Shown in pieces: positions 12,849 through 24,892 of a stretch of DNA of 64,000 nt. The translations under genes were made by a program, and so were the position numbers. Origin of the DNA: Heliocidaris erythrogramma. Taxonomy: Eukaryota > Echinodermata > Echinoidea > Camarodonta > Echinometridae. The DNA is taken from NCBI GenBank assembly GCA_025617745.1, contig CM046856.1:47258625-47322624 (forward strand). Reading direction: 5' to 3'. Under the pieces are notes generated by a model. The model searched no databases. It was given only the letters and a program-made list of their open reading frames with translations, and was not told where the DNA came from. Positions within the stretch are counted from its first letter, which is position 1; the number at the start of each line of letters is the position of its first letter.

Positions 12849-12957
12849 TCCACAGTGGCGCAATTGGTTAGCGCGCTGTACTTATAGACAGTACCCAGCG
12901 CCTTCTGGCTACGCTGTAGGCATGCGGAGGTTGTGAGTTCGATCCTCACCTGGGGAA
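12849..12957 (+). tRNA. tRNA-Ile-UAU: tRNA-Ile(UAU), array copy 21, acceptor mismatch
   Basis: A4 against G69 and CCTTCTGG intron; downstream flank is a hybrid of two unit types. Confidence 0.8.
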
Positions 12958-13472
12958 ACCGCGGTTTTTTGCACTCAGTAGAGAGAAAACCATTCCAAAG
13001 TGTACACCTGTGCTTTCCTGAGTTTCCATCTAACCCAACCAAAACCAATTCCCATTTTACGGTATCTAAGTGCATCAATTTCATTTCCCCCTATTTCTTT
13101 CCACAATTTTGTAACAAATTGACACTTCATAAAAAAGTGATTGTATACATCAATTTTCTTTCCACAGAAAGAACATAAGTTATATGATATAAAGCCAGAT
13201 TGATACATTTTATCATTACAATATAGGATACTATGTAATACTCTAAACTGAAATGACCATCTAAAGTGCATAATCTCCGGGTCAAAAAGGAAGTCGCAAT
13301 TGCAATGTAGTATATGAATGTGCTATTTAAGCGTGTCTATAAACACAAAGGTTTGCTTCTATTATCTATTAGGATTTTATAACATAATTTAGAAGTCAGT
13401 CCTTCATATGATATCATTATTTTTATCGCCTACTTTATACATTAATTCCGAGTAATCGATCGTCCCGTCCCG

Positions 13473-13581
13473 TCCCCAGTGGCGCAATTGGTTAGCGCGC
13501 TGTACTTATAGACAGTACCCAGCGCCGTCTGGCTACGCTGTAGGCATGCGGAGGTTGTGAGTTCGATCCTCACCTGGGGAA
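13473..13581 (+). tRNA. tRNA-Ile-UAU: tRNA-Ile(UAU), array copy 22
   Basis: Canonical; repeats copy 20 at +1193 bp. Confidence 0.92.
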
Positions 13582-14042
13582 ACCGGGGTTTTTTGCACTC
13601 AGTAGAGAGAAAACCATTCCAAAGTGTACATGTGCTTTTCTGAGTTTCCATCTATCCCAAACAAAATCTTTTCCCATTTTAAGGTATCTAAGTGCATCAA
13701 TTTCATTTCCAACTATCTTTTATTTTTTTCCACAGAAAGAACATAAGTTATAATTATGACATGAAGCCAGATTGATACAGTTTATCATTACAATATAGGA
13801 TACTATGTAATAATCTAAACTGAAATTCACCATCTAAAGTGCATAATCTCCGGGTCAAAAAGGAAGTTGCAATTGTAGATGTAGTATATGAATGTGCTAT
13901 TTAAGCGTGTCTATAAACGCAAAGGTTTCCTTATATTATCTATAAGGATTTTATAACATAATTTAGAAGTCAGTCCTTCATTATGATATCATTATTTTTA
14001 TCGCCTACTTTATAAATTAATTCCGCGTAATCGATGGTCCCG

Positions 14043-14151
14043 TCCACAGTGGCGCAATTGGTTAGCGCGCTGTACTTATAGACAGTACCCAGCGCCTTCT
14101 GGCTACGCTGTAGGCATGCGGAGGTTGTGAGTTCGATCCTCACCTGGGGAA
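14043..14151 (+). tRNA. tRNA-Ile-UAU: tRNA-Ile(UAU), array copy 23, acceptor mismatch
   Basis: A4 against G69; repeats copy 21 at +1194 bp. Confidence 0.8.
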
Positions 14152-14654
14152 ACCGCGGTTTTTTGCACTCAGTAGAGAGAAAACCATTCCAAAGTGTACA
14201 CCTGTGCTTTCCTGAGTTTCCATCTAACCCAATCAAAATCTCTTCCCATTTTACGGTATCTAAGTGCATCAATTTCATTTCCCCCTATTTCTTTCCACAA
14301 TTTTGTAACAAATTGACACTTCATAAATAAGTGATTGTATACATCAATTTTCTTTCCACAGAAAGAACATAAGTTATATAAGCCAGATTGATACAGTTTA
14401 TCATTACAATATAGGATACTATGTAATACTCTAAACTGAAATGACCATCTAAAGTGCATAATCTCCGGGTCAAAAAGGAAGTCGCAATAGCAATGTAGTA
14501 TATGAATGTGCTCTTTAAGCGTGTCTATAAACGCAAAGGTTTCCTTATATTATCTATTAGGATTTTATAACATAATTTAGAAGTCAGTCCTTCATATTAT
14601 GATATCATTTTATCGCCTACTTTATGCATTAATTCCGAAAAATCGATCGTCCCG

Positions 14655-14767
14655 TCCCCAGTGGCGCATGCAATAGGTTAGCGCGCTGTACTTATAGACA
14701 GTACCCAGCGCCGTCTGGCTACGCTGTAGGCATGCGGAGGTTGTGAGTTCGATCCTCACCTGGGGAA
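14655..14767 (+). tRNA. tRNA-Ile-UAU: tRNA-Ile(UAU)-like, array copy 24, expanded D-loop
   Basis: ATGC insertion; other arms intact. Confidence 0.7.
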
Positions 14768-15266
14768 ACCGGGGTTTTTTGCACTCAGTAGTGAGAAAAC
14801 CTTTCCAAAGTATACATGTGCTATTCTGAGTTTCCATCTAACCCAACCAAAAATCTCTTCCCATTTTACGGCATCAATTTCTTTTCCCCCTATTTCTTTC
14901 CACAATTTTGTAACAAATTGACACTTCATAAATAAGTGATTGTATACATCAATTTTCTTTCCACAGAAAGAACATAAGTTATAATATTAAGCCAGATTGA
15001 TACAGTTGATCATTACAATATAGGATACTATGTAATAATCTGAACTGAAATTCACCATCTAAAGTGCATAATCTCCGGGTCAAAAAGGAAGTCGCAATTG
15101 CAATGTAGTATATGAATGTGCTATTTAAGCGTGTCTATAAACGCAAAGGTTTCCTTATATTATCTATAAGGATTTTATAACATAATTTAGAAGTCAGTCC
15201 TTCATAATGATATCATTATTTTTATCGCCTACTTTATACATTAATTCCGCGTAATCGATCGTCCCG

Positions 15267-15375
15267 TTCCCAGTGGCGCAATTGGTTAGCGCGCTGTACT
15301 TATAGACAGTACCCAGCGCCGTCTGGCTACGCTGTAGGCATGCGGAGGTTGTGAGTTCGATCCTCACCTGGGGAA
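15267..15375 (+). tRNA. tRNA-Ile-UAU: tRNA-Ile(UAU), array copy 25, acceptor wobble
   Basis: Acceptor strand TTCCCAG gives a U2.G71 wobble; all other arms canonical. Confidence 0.87.
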
Positions 15376-15392
15376 ACCGGGGTTTTTTGCAC

Positions 15393-15689
15393 TCAGTAGA
15401 GAGAAAACCATTCCAAAGTGTACACCTGTGCTTTCCTGAGTTTCCATCTAACCCAATCAAAATCTCTTCCCATTTTACGGTATCTAAGTGCATCAATTTC
15501 ATTTCCCCCTATTTCTTTCCACAATTTTGTAACAAATTGACACTTCATAAATAAGTGATTGTATACATCAATTTTCTTTCCACAGAAAGAACATAAGTTA
15601 TATGATATTAAGCCAGATTGATACAGTTTATCATTACAATATAGGATACTATGTAATACTCTAAACTGAAATGACCATCTAAAGTGCAT
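15393..15689 (-). pseudogene. LINE ORF2 zinc-knuckle (zf-RVT) fragment, representative array copy
   Basis: The minus strand of each full-length unit reads an open stretch with the spacing of the zinc-knuckle found near the C-terminus of L1/Tx1-type reverse transcriptases: an aromatic-rich lead (FQFRVLHSILYCNDKLY), then CSFCGKK, HLFMKC and KLWKEI. It is cut at both ends: no reverse transcriptase domain upstream, and reading frame is lost about 45 residues after the knuckle, just before the tRNA 3' end. Comparable stretches lie at 1614-1874, 2304-2633, 2945-3241, 4138-4428, 6161-6421, 7359-7655, 8552-8842, 9776-10072, 11782-12078, 12975-13271, 14169-14459, 16011-16307, 21222-21512, 23056-23367, 23677-23973, 24295-24582, 25479-25775, 26097-26387, 27284-27580, 27902-28216, 30949-31239, 33800-34096, 34418-34705, 35004-35333, 38992-39318, 41912-42253 and 43123-43434. 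Short units lose about 70 bp across the knuckle. Probably non-coding passenger sequence. Confidence 0.75.
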
Positions 15690-15884
15690 AATCTCCGGAT
15701 CAAAAAGGAAGTCGCAATAGCAATGTAGTATATGAATGTGCTATTTAAGCGTGTCTATAAACGCAAAGGTTTCCTTATATTATCTATTAGGATTTTATAA
15801 CATAATTTAGAAGTCAGTCCTTCATATTACGATATCATTTTATCGCCTACTTTATACATTAATTCCGAGAAATCGATCGTCACG

Positions 15885-15993
15885 TCCCCAGTGGCGCAAT
15901 AGGTTAGCGCGCTGTACTTATAGACAGTACCCAGCGCCGTCTGGCTACGCTGTAGGCATGCGGAGGTTGTGAGTTCGATCCTCACCTGGGGAA
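15885..15993 (+). tRNA. tRNA-Ile-UAU: tRNA-Ile(UAU), array copy 26
   Basis: D-loop AATAGGTTA keeps G18G19. Terminator extended to seven T. Confidence 0.88.
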
Positions 15994-16508
15994 ACCGGGT
16001 TTTTTTGCACTCAGTAGAGAGAAAACCATTCCAAAGTGTACACCTGTGCTTTCCTGAGTTTCCATCGAACCCAACCAAAATCTCTTCCCATTTTACGGTA
16101 TCTAAGTGCATCAATTTCATTTCCCCCTATTTCTTTCCACAATTTTGTAACAAATTGACACTTCATAAATAAGTGATTGTATACATCAATTTTCTTTCCA
16201 CAGAAAGAACATAAGTTATATGATATTAAGCCAGATTGATACAGTTTATCATTACAATATAGGATACTATGTAATACTCTAAACTGAAATGACCATCTAA
16301 AGTGCATAATCTCCGGGTCAAAAAGGAAGTCGCAATTGCAATGTAGTATATGAATGTGCTATTTAAGCGTGTCTATAAACACAAAGGTTTCCTTATATTA
16401 TCTATTAGGATTTTATAACATAATTTAGAAGTCAGTCCTTCATATGATATCATTATTTTTATCGCCTACTTTATACATTAATTCCGAGTAATCGATCGTC
16501 CCGTCCCG

Positions 16509-16617
16509 TCCCCAGTGGCGCAATTGGTTAGCGCGCTGTACTTATAGACAGTACCCAGCGCCGTCTGGCTACGCTGTAGGCATGCGGAGGTTGTGAGTTC
16601 GATCCTCACCTGGGGAA
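16509..16617 (+). tRNA. tRNA-Ile-UAU: tRNA-Ile(UAU), array copy 27
   Basis: Canonical body and terminator. Confidence 0.92.
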
Positions 16618-17077
16618 ACCGGGGTTTTTTGCACTCAGTAGAGAGAAAACCATTCCAAAGTGTACATGTGCTTTTCTGAGTTTCCATCTATCCCAAACAA
16701 AATCTTTTCCCATTTTAAAGTATCTAAGTGCATCAATTTCATTTCCAACTATCTTTTATTTTTTTCCACAGAAAGAGCATAAGTTATAATTATGACATGA
16801 AGCCAGATTGATACAGTTTATCATTACAATATAGGATACTATGTAATAATCTAAACTGAAATTCACCATCTAAAGTGCATAATCTCCGGGTCAAAAAGGA
16901 AGTTGCAATTGTAGATGTAGTATATGAATGTGCTATTTAAGCGTGTCTATAAACGCAAAGGTTTCCTTATATTATCTATAAGGATTTTATAACATAATTT
17001 AGAAGTCAGTCCTTCATATGATATCATTATTTTTATCGCCTACTTTATAAATTAATTCCGCGTAATCGATCGTCCCG

Positions 17078-17186
17078 TCCCCAGTGGCGCAATTGGTTAG
17101 CGCGCTGTACTTATAGACAGTCCCCAGCGCCTTCTGGCTACGCTGTAGGCATGCGGAGGTTGTGAGTTCGATCCTCACCTGGGGAA
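17078..17186 (+). tRNA. tRNA-Ile-UAU: tRNA-Ile(UAU), array copy 28
   Basis: Canonical body; intron has GACAGTCCCCAG in place of GACAGTACCCAG. Last copy before the LINE insertion. Confidence 0.9.
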
Positions 17187-17411
17187 ACCGGGGTTTTTTG
17201 CACTCAGTAGAGAGAAAACCATTCCAAAGTGTACACCTGTGCTTTCCTGAGTTTCCATCTAACCCAATCAAAATCTCTTCCCATTTTACGGTATCTAAGT
17301 GCATCAATTTCATTTCCCCCTATTTCTTTCCACAATTTTGGAACAAATTGACACTTCATAAATAAGTGATTGTATACATCAATTTTCTTTCCACAGAAAG
17401 AACATAAGTTA

Positions 17412-17417
<6 letters not shown>

Positions 17418-17453
<36 letters not shown>

Positions 17454-20400
17454 TATGTATATGTCTTTCAAAGTATATTACTTGTATGTCTTTGTGCAAT
17501 GGATGTATGAATCCCGGTCAGTTTGAAAATTCTGAAGAAAGTTTACAGCATTATTTATGTACCCAATCGTCTTTCACTGCTGATGATGATGATGACGGAG
17601 TCTATGATAGTGATACATTATATTATTCCCCTGATAGTTTTAATGATATGATTACTGATATTCAAAATCCTAGAGATATTTCACTAGTTCACATGAATTG
17701 CAGAAGCCTGAATAAGAATTATGAAGCTATATCTGTCTATCTTCAGTTACTGAAAGTTGAATTTGATGTCATTGCTTTTAGTGAAACATGGTTAACTGAT
17801 GGTTTGAATTACCTAGAAACATTACCTAATCACACATTTTATGGAAAGAACAGAGAGAGCCGTGGTGGTGGAGTTGGTGTTTTTATTAACAATAAATTCA
17901 TCGTAAAGGAACGTCTTGATTTAAATGTATTTAATGTCAATATAGAGTTTCACTGTCTTGAAATAGTACAAAAGAGTAAAAACCTTATTATTGCTGTTGT
18001 TTATAAACCACCAAAACAAAGCGATGAATGTTTTATCTCAGACCTAACATATATATTATCCAAAATGTGTAATGAGAACAAACGAAACTATATACTTGGA
18101 GATTTTAACTTGAACCTATTAGATCTGAATGCAAACCGAAATGTAAATTTGTTTCTAGAAACTATGAATGCACATTCTTTTTTCCCTATTATTATGAAAC
18201 CTACAAGAATAGTGCAATCTTGTGCTTCCCTGATTGATAACATTTTTACGAATGATAAGGACTGGATTATAAAGAGTGGTATACTGATTGCAGATATATC
18301 AGATCATCTGCCTATATTTGCTATTACTAAAACAGATACTAAACCATGTAAGTTACCTGAATCTATATGTGTCCATGACATGTCAGAAAAAAATCATAAA
18401 GAGTTTCGGAATCACCTCACTAAAATATCCTGGAGAGTGTATTACAATGTACTACAACAGAAACATCATATGATAGATTTGTTCATATCTTACAAAATAT
18501 TTATGATGTTTCTTTCCCATTAGTAAAAAGAAGAACATACAAGCACAAAAGGAAACCCTGGATAACACCTGGTATCTTGAAATCATGTAAAAAAAAATTA
18601 TACTTGTATAAAAAGTTTTTGAAAAATCCATCTGAACTTAAACATACAAATTATAAAAGATATAGAAATAATCTCACAAAGACAATTCGAATTGCTAAAC
18701 AAGATTATTATACTACAAAAATGAATGATAGTAAAAAAGATAGTAAAAAGTTATGGTATACTATTAATGAAGTCTTAGGGAGAACCAAAAAAAAAAGATA
18801 TTTTATCAAATTTTGTTGATAATGATGGTTGTATTATTAATGATCCCAGTGAAATAGCAAATAAATTTAATCAATACTTTGTAAGTATTGGAACTAAGGC
18901 TACTGATATATCGAATATTGATCTTTCTCAATGTTTGAATTATTTGAAAGGTGATGTTTCTCAGTCCATGTATTTGAAACCTATAGAAGCATATGAGATT
19001 ATAGAAATAGTCAGAAAATTTAATTCGAAGAAAAGCCCAGGTCATGATTGTATTAGTACCACAATCGTTCAACGAAATATAGATGTATTGATTTTACCTC
19101 TTAAATATATATTTAACTTGTCCTTTGAATCTGGTCAAGTTCCACAAAGTATTAAACGTGCAAAGGTATCACCCATATTTAAAAAGGGCCGTGTTGATCA
19201 GTTTGTAAATTATCGTCCTATATCAGTACTACCAGTGTTTTCAAAAATTCTTGAACGTTTATTTTATGTACGTTTGGTATCATTTTTAGAAAAAACAGCA
19301 TTTTATCTAGTTTTCAATATGGATTCAGAACTGGCCATTCTACTATACTTGCAATAACTGATTTTTTAGATCAGGTCATAAATGCTCTTGACAAGAAAAA
19401 ACATACTATTGGTTTATATTTGGATATTTCAAAGGCTTTTGATTGTATTAATCACCAATTACTACTTGCCAAACTTAGATTTTATGGAATTAGGGGACTG
19501 GTGTTTGACTGGATTAAAGATTATTTAAAGGATAGAAGACAATTTGTGAACTATAATGGTATCCACTCTAATGATTTGCAACTTTCATGTGGAATTCCGC
19601 AGGGATCTATTCTCGGCCCCCTATTTTTTCTCATTTATATAAACGACCTTCCTAATGTATCTGAGGTACTGTCATATATTATCTTTGCAGATGATACAAA
19701 TGTTTTTTTAAGTGACTCAGATCTGACGTCACTGATGTATAAAATGAATATAGAAACTAACAAGGTCTTTGATTGGTTCAAAGTTAATGGCCTACGAGTC
19801 AACCTAGATAAAACAAATTATATGCATTTTACTACTCAAAATACAAAGTTTGACAGTAATTTATTAAATATAAAAGTTGCAAATATTCCTAATAGTCTTA
19901 CTCAGATAAAATACGTACAATTCTTAGGTCTCACTATTGATGAGAAGCTCACATGGTCAAACCATATTGATCGTTTATGTTCAAAAATTGCTCGAGTTAT
20001 TGGTGTAATGAGCAAACTTAAATTTGTTTTACCCTCACATGCATTGTTACTTATTTATAACTCATTAATTTTACCACATTTATCATATGGCAGTATGTTG
20101 TGGGCAAGTAGTTCAACTTATCTTGTTAACAGAATCTTTTTATTGCAGAAACGTGCCCTGAGAGTAATAGCCAAGATACATTTTAGAGCACATACTTCAG
20201 ATATTTTTCTAAGATATAATGTTTTGACAATTTATCAGCTATGTGATTTACAACTTGGGGAATTTATGTATAAATATGTTCAAAAATCCTTACCACAAAA
20301 TTTTAGTGATTGGTACATGTTAAATGATTTTGTCCATAATTATAATACCAGGAACTCACAAAAACTTCATAGCATATACTTTAAAACAGCCCTAGGGCAA

Positions 20401-20812
20401 AAAAGTATAAGATATAGAGGGCATGTCCTCTGGAATGGGTTAAGTAATGATATTAAAAATTCTGCATCGCTCCAAAGTTTTAAAAGGAATTTAAAAAAAA
20501 CATTTATTGTTAAAAATGCAACTCTCTTCTTAGTGCCAACATTAATATTTAAAATGACCCCCTCCCTTTACAGTTTTATATTATGATTATTAGGGGGATA
20601 ACCCAGACAAGCAAATTTGCTTTTGTTATCCCCCTCCACGTACGAGATTATGAATTACTTTTCCCTTTATCAACACCTGTATGTTTGTTTCTCTTGTATA
20701 TTTGTCTCCGTTTTTTATTCTATCAAATGTAAATTGTGATTTGTATTTTGTATATTTTGTATGTCTTTTACTAGTACTGGAAATAAAATGAAATGAAATG
20801 AAATGAAATGAA
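17418..20812 (+). mobile_element. CR1/L2-type non-LTR retrotransposon inserted in the array
   Basis: A 3395-bp insertion within the array phrase TATATGATATTAAGCC, with ATGAT present on both sides (17413-17417 and 20813-20817) as a plausible 5-bp target-site duplication. The 3' end is a pentamer tail (AAATG repeated about six times) rather than poly(A), common in the CR1/L2 superfamily. The 5' junction is an odd run of about 28 T. No ORF1 is visible, so the element may be 5'-truncated. Orientation is the same as the tRNA genes. Confidence 0.88.
17486..20586 (+). pseudogene. LINE ORF2 (endonuclease + reverse transcriptase), frameshifted
   Basis: Encodes an APE-type endonuclease followed by a reverse transcriptase and a CR1/L2-like C-terminal tail. 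From the Met at 17486, endonuclease landmarks are HMNCRSLN near residue 70, SETW with Glu100, GDFN with Asp206 and SDH at 272-274. The RT fingers (KSPGHD, RPISVLPVFSKILE) lie at 18935-19357, and 19420-20586 holds motif A (LDISKAFD), motif B (GIPQGSILGPLFF) and the catalytic FADD. The C-terminal part carries NTRNS and WNGL signatures. The reading frame is broken at about 18430-18470, at an A-run near 18795 and at about 19330, so no intact protein is made from this copy. The breaks are few and in simple sequence, so this is a fairly young insertion or the sequence has indel errors. Confidence 0.88.
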
Positions 20813-21095
20813 ATGATATTAAGCCAGATTGATACAGTTTATCATTACAATATAGGATACTATGTAATACTCTAAACTGAAATGACCATCTAAAGTGCAT
20901 AATCTCCGGATCAAAAAGGAAGTCGCAATAGGAATGTAGTATATGAATGTGCTATTTAAGCGTGTCTATAAACGCAAAGGTTTCCTTATATTATCTATTA
21001 GGATTTTATAACATAATTTAGAAGTCAGTCCTTCATATTACGATATCATTTTATCGCCTACTTTATACATTAATTCCGAGAAATCGATCGTCACG

Positions 21096-21204
21096 TCCCC
21101 AGTGGCGCAATAGGTTAGCGCGCTGTACTTATAGACAGTACCCAGCGCCGTCTGGCTACGCTGTAGGCATGCGGAGGTTGTGAGTTCGATCCTCACCTGG
21201 GGAA
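21096..21204 (+). tRNA. tRNA-Ile-UAU: tRNA-Ile(UAU), array copy 29
   Basis: D-loop AATAGGTTA; first copy after the LINE insertion. Confidence 0.88.
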
Positions 21205-21707
21205 ACCGGGGTTTTTTGCACTCAGTAGAGAGAAAACCATTCCAAAGTGTACACCTGTGCTTTCCTGAGTTTCCATCTAACCCAACCAAAATCTCTTCCC
21301 ATTTTACGGTATCTAAGTGCATCAATTTCATTTCCCCCTATCTCTTTCCACAATTTTGTAACAAATTGACACTTCATAAATAAGTGATTGTATACATCAA
21401 TTTTCTTTCCACAGAAAGAACATAAGTTATATAAGCCAGATTGATACAGTTTATCATTACAATATAGGATACTATGTAATACTCTAAACTGAAATGACCA
21501 TCTAAAGTGCATAATCTCCGGGTCAAAAAGGAAGTCGCAATAGCAATGTAGTATATGAATGTGCTCTTTAAGCGTGTCTATAAACGCAAAGGTTTCCTTA
21601 TATTATCTATTAGGATTTTATAACATAATTTAGAAGTCAGTCCTTCATATTATGATATCATTTTATCGCCTACTTTATGCATTAATTCCGAAAAATCGAT
21701 CGTCCCG

Positions 21708-21820
21708 TCCCCAGTGGCGCATGCAATAGGTTAGCGCGCTGTACTTATAGACAGTACCCAGCGCCGTCTGGCTACGCTGTAGGCATGCGGAGGTTGTGAG
21801 TTCGATCCTCACCTGGGGAA
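21708..21820 (+). tRNA. tRNA-Ile-UAU: tRNA-Ile(UAU)-like, array copy 30, expanded D-loop
   Basis: ATGC insertion; anticodon stem intact. Confidence 0.7.
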
Positions 21821-22315
21821 ACCGGGGTTTTTTGCACTCAGTAGTGAGAAAACCTTTCCAAAGTATACATGTGCTTTTCTGAGTTTCCATCTAACCCAAC
21901 CAAAAATCTCTTCCCATTTTACGGCATCAATTTCTTTTCCCCCTATGTCTTTCCACAATTTTGTAACAAATTGACACTTCATAAATAAGTGATTGTATAC
22001 ATCAATTTTCTTTCCACAGAAAGAACATAAGTGATATAAAGCCAGATTTATACAGTTTATCATTACAATATAGGATACTATGTAATAATCTAAACTGAAA
22101 TTCACCATCTAAAGTGCATAATCTCCGGGTCAAAAAGGAAGTCGCAATTGTAGATGTAGTATATGAATGTGCTATTTAAGCGTGTCTATAAACGCAAAGG
22201 TTTCCTTATATTATCTATTAGGATTTTATAACATAATTTAGAAGTCAGTCCTTCATATTATGATATCATTTTATCGCCTACTTTATGCATTAATTCCGAA
22301 AAATCGATCGTCCCG

Positions 22316-22428
22316 CCCCCAGTGGCGCATGCAATAGGTTAGCGCGCTTTACTTATAGACAGTACCCAGCGCCGTCTGGCTACGCTGTAGGCATGCGGAG
22401 GTTGTGAGTTCGATCCTCACCTGGGGAA
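22316..22428 (+). pseudogene. tRNA-Ile(UAU) pseudogene, array copy 31
   Basis: Three lesions: ATGC insertion in the D-loop, C1 opposite A72 in the acceptor, and CTTTA for CTGTA in the anticodon stem. Confidence 0.8.
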
Positions 22429-22929
22429 ACCGGGGTTTTTTGCACTCAGTATAGTGAGCAAACCTTTCCAAAGTATACATGTGCTTTTCTGAGTTTCCAT
22501 CTAACCCAACCAAAAATCTCTTCCCATTTTACGGCATCAATTTCTTTTCCCCCTATTTCTTTCCACAATTTTGTAACAAATTGACACTTCATAAATAAGT
22601 GATTGTATACATCAATTTTCTTTCCACAGAAAGAACATAAGTTATAATATTAAGCCAGATTGATACAGTTGATCATTACAATATAGGATACTATGTAATA
22701 ATCTAAACTGAAATTCACCATCTAAAGTGCATAATCTCCGGGTCAAAAAGGAAGTCGCAATTGCAATGTAGTATATGAATGTGCTATTTAAGCGTGTCTA
22801 TAAACGCAAAGGTTTCCTTATATTATCTATAAGGATTTTATAACATAATTTAGAAGTCAGTCCTTCATAATGATATCATTATTTTTATCGCCTACTTTAT
22901 ACATTAATTCCGCGTAATCGATCGTCCCG

Positions 22930-23038
22930 TCCCCAGTGGCGCAATTGGTTAGCGCGCTGTACTTATAGACAGTACCCAGCGCCGTCTGGCTACGCTGTAG
23001 GCATGCGGAGGTTGTGAGTTCGATCCTCACCTGGGGAA
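22930..23038 (+). tRNA. tRNA-Ile-UAU: tRNA-Ile(UAU), array copy 32
   Basis: Canonical body; terminator context CGCGGTTTTTT. Confidence 0.92.
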
Positions 23039-23550
23039 ACCGCGGTTTTTTGCACTCAGTAGAGAGAAAACCATTCCAAAGTGTACACCTGTGCTTTCCT
23101 GAGTTTCCATCTAACCCAATCAAAATCTCTTCCCATTTTACGGTATCTAAGTGCATCAATTTCATTTCCCCCTATTTCTTTCCACAATTTTGTAACAAAT
23201 TGACACTTCATAAATAAGTGATTGTATACATCAATTTTCTTTCCACAGAAAGAACATAAGTTATATGATATAAAGCCAGATTGATACAGTTTATCATTAC
23301 AATATAGGATACTATGTAATAATCTAAACTGAAATTCACCATCTAAAGTGCATAATCTCCGGGTCAAAAAGGAAGTCGCAATTGCAATGTAGTATATGAA
23401 TGTGCTATTTAAGCGTGTCTATAAACGCAAAGGTTTCCTTATATTATCTATAAGGATTTTATAACATAATTTAGAAGTCAGTCCTTCATAATGATATCAT
23501 TATTTTTATCGCCTACTTTATACATTAATTCCGCGTAATTGATCGTCCCG

Positions 23551-23659
23551 TCCCCAGTGGCGCAATTGGTTAGCGCGCTGTACTTATAGACAGTACCCAG
23601 CCCCGTCTGGCTACGCTGTAGGCATGCGGAGGTTGTGAGTTCGATCCTCACCTGGGGAA
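23551..23659 (+). tRNA. tRNA-Ile-UAU: tRNA-Ile(UAU), array copy 33
   Basis: Canonical body; intron CAGCCCCGTC weakens the intron hairpin. Confidence 0.9.
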
Positions 23660-24168
23660 ACCGGGGTTTTTTGCACTCAGTAGAGAGAAAACCATTCCAA
23701 AGTGTACACCTGTGCTTTCCTGAGTTTCCATCTAACCCAATCAAAATCTCTTCCCATTTTACGGTATCTAAGTGCATCAATTTCATTTCCCCCTATTTCT
23801 TTCCACAATTTTGTAACAAATTGACACTTCATAAATAAGTGATTGTATACATCAATTTTCTTTCCACAGAAAGAACATAAGTTATATGATATTAAGCCAG
23901 ATTGATACAGTTTATCATTACAATATAGGATACTATGTAATACTCTAAACTGAAATGACCATCTAAAGTGCATAATCTCCGGATCAAAAAGGAAGTCGCA
24001 ATAGCAATGTAGTATATGAATGTGCTATTTAAGCGTGTCTATAAACGCAAAGGTTTCCTTATATTATCTATTAGGATTTTATAACATAATTTAGAAGTCA
24101 GTCCTTCATATTACGATATCATTTTATCGCCTACTTTATACATTAATTCCGAGAAATCGATCGTCACG

Positions 24169-24277
24169 TCCCCAGTGGCGCAATAGGTTAGCGCGCTGTA
24201 CTTATAGACAGTACCCAGCGCCGTCTGGCTACGCTGTAGGCATGCGGAGGTTGTGAGTTCGATCCTCACCTGGGGAA
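24169..24277 (+). tRNA. tRNA-Ile-UAU: tRNA-Ile(UAU), array copy 34
   Basis: D-loop AATAGGTTA; other arms canonical. Confidence 0.88.
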
Positions 24278-24783
24278 ACCGGGGTTTTTTGCACTCAGTA
24301 GAGAGAAAACCATTCCAAAGTGTACACCTGTGCTTTCCTGAGTTTCCATCGAACCCAACCAAAATCTCTTCCCATTTTACGGTATCTAAGTGCATCAATT
24401 TCATTTCCCCCTATTTCTTTCCACAATTTTGTAACAAATTGACACTTCATAAAAAAGTGATTGTATACATCAATTTTCTTTCCACAGAAAGAACATGATA
24501 TAAAGCCAGATTGATACATTTTATCATTACAATATAGGATACTATGTAATACTCTAAACTGAAATGACCATCTAAAGTGCATAATCTCCGGGTCAAAAAG
24601 GAAGTCGCAATTGCAATGTAGTATATGAATGTGCTATTTAAGCGTGTCTATAAACACAAAGGTTTCCTTATATTATCTATTAGGATTTTATAACATAATT
24701 TAGAAGTCAGTCCTTCATATGATATCATTATTTTTATCGCCTACTTTATACATTAATTCCGAGTAATCGATCGTCCCGTCCCG

Positions 24784-24892
24784 TCCCCAGTGGCGCAATT
24801 GGTTAGCGCGCTGTACTTATAGACAGTACCCAGCGCCGTCTGGCTACGCTGTAGGCATGCGGAGGTTGTGAGTTCGATCCTCACCTGGGGAA
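24784..24892 (+). tRNA. tRNA-Ile-UAU: tRNA-Ile(UAU), array copy 35
   Basis: Canonical. Confidence 0.92.

Larger units (their letters stand above)
1..17417 (+). repeat. tRNA-Ile(UAU) tandem array, block A (28 tRNA copies)
   Basis: Direct head-to-tail units, mostly 569-628 bp apart, each with a tRNA gene on the plus strand. Unit order is: AT-rich 5' flank ending near ATCGATCGTCCCG, tRNA with a 35-nt intron, a run of six or seven T about 8 nt past the tRNA, then 350-450 bp containing an antisense LINE ORF2 fragment. The mature tRNA reads: acceptor TCCCCAG/CTGGGGA, D stem GCGC/GCGC, anticodon stem CTGTA/TGCGG with two G.U pairs, loop CTTATA-A with anticodon UAU, variable loop AGGTT, T-arm GTGAG-TTCGATC-CTCAC, discriminator A. 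The intron follows position 37. Flanking and tRNA-body sequence matches what I know of animal tRNA-Ile-UAU genes, which also carry introns. The block starts mid-unit, so the array extends left of the window. Intervals of 758-776 bp before 2815, 6620 and 11042 contain an extra tRNA-less unit piece. Confidence 0.95.
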
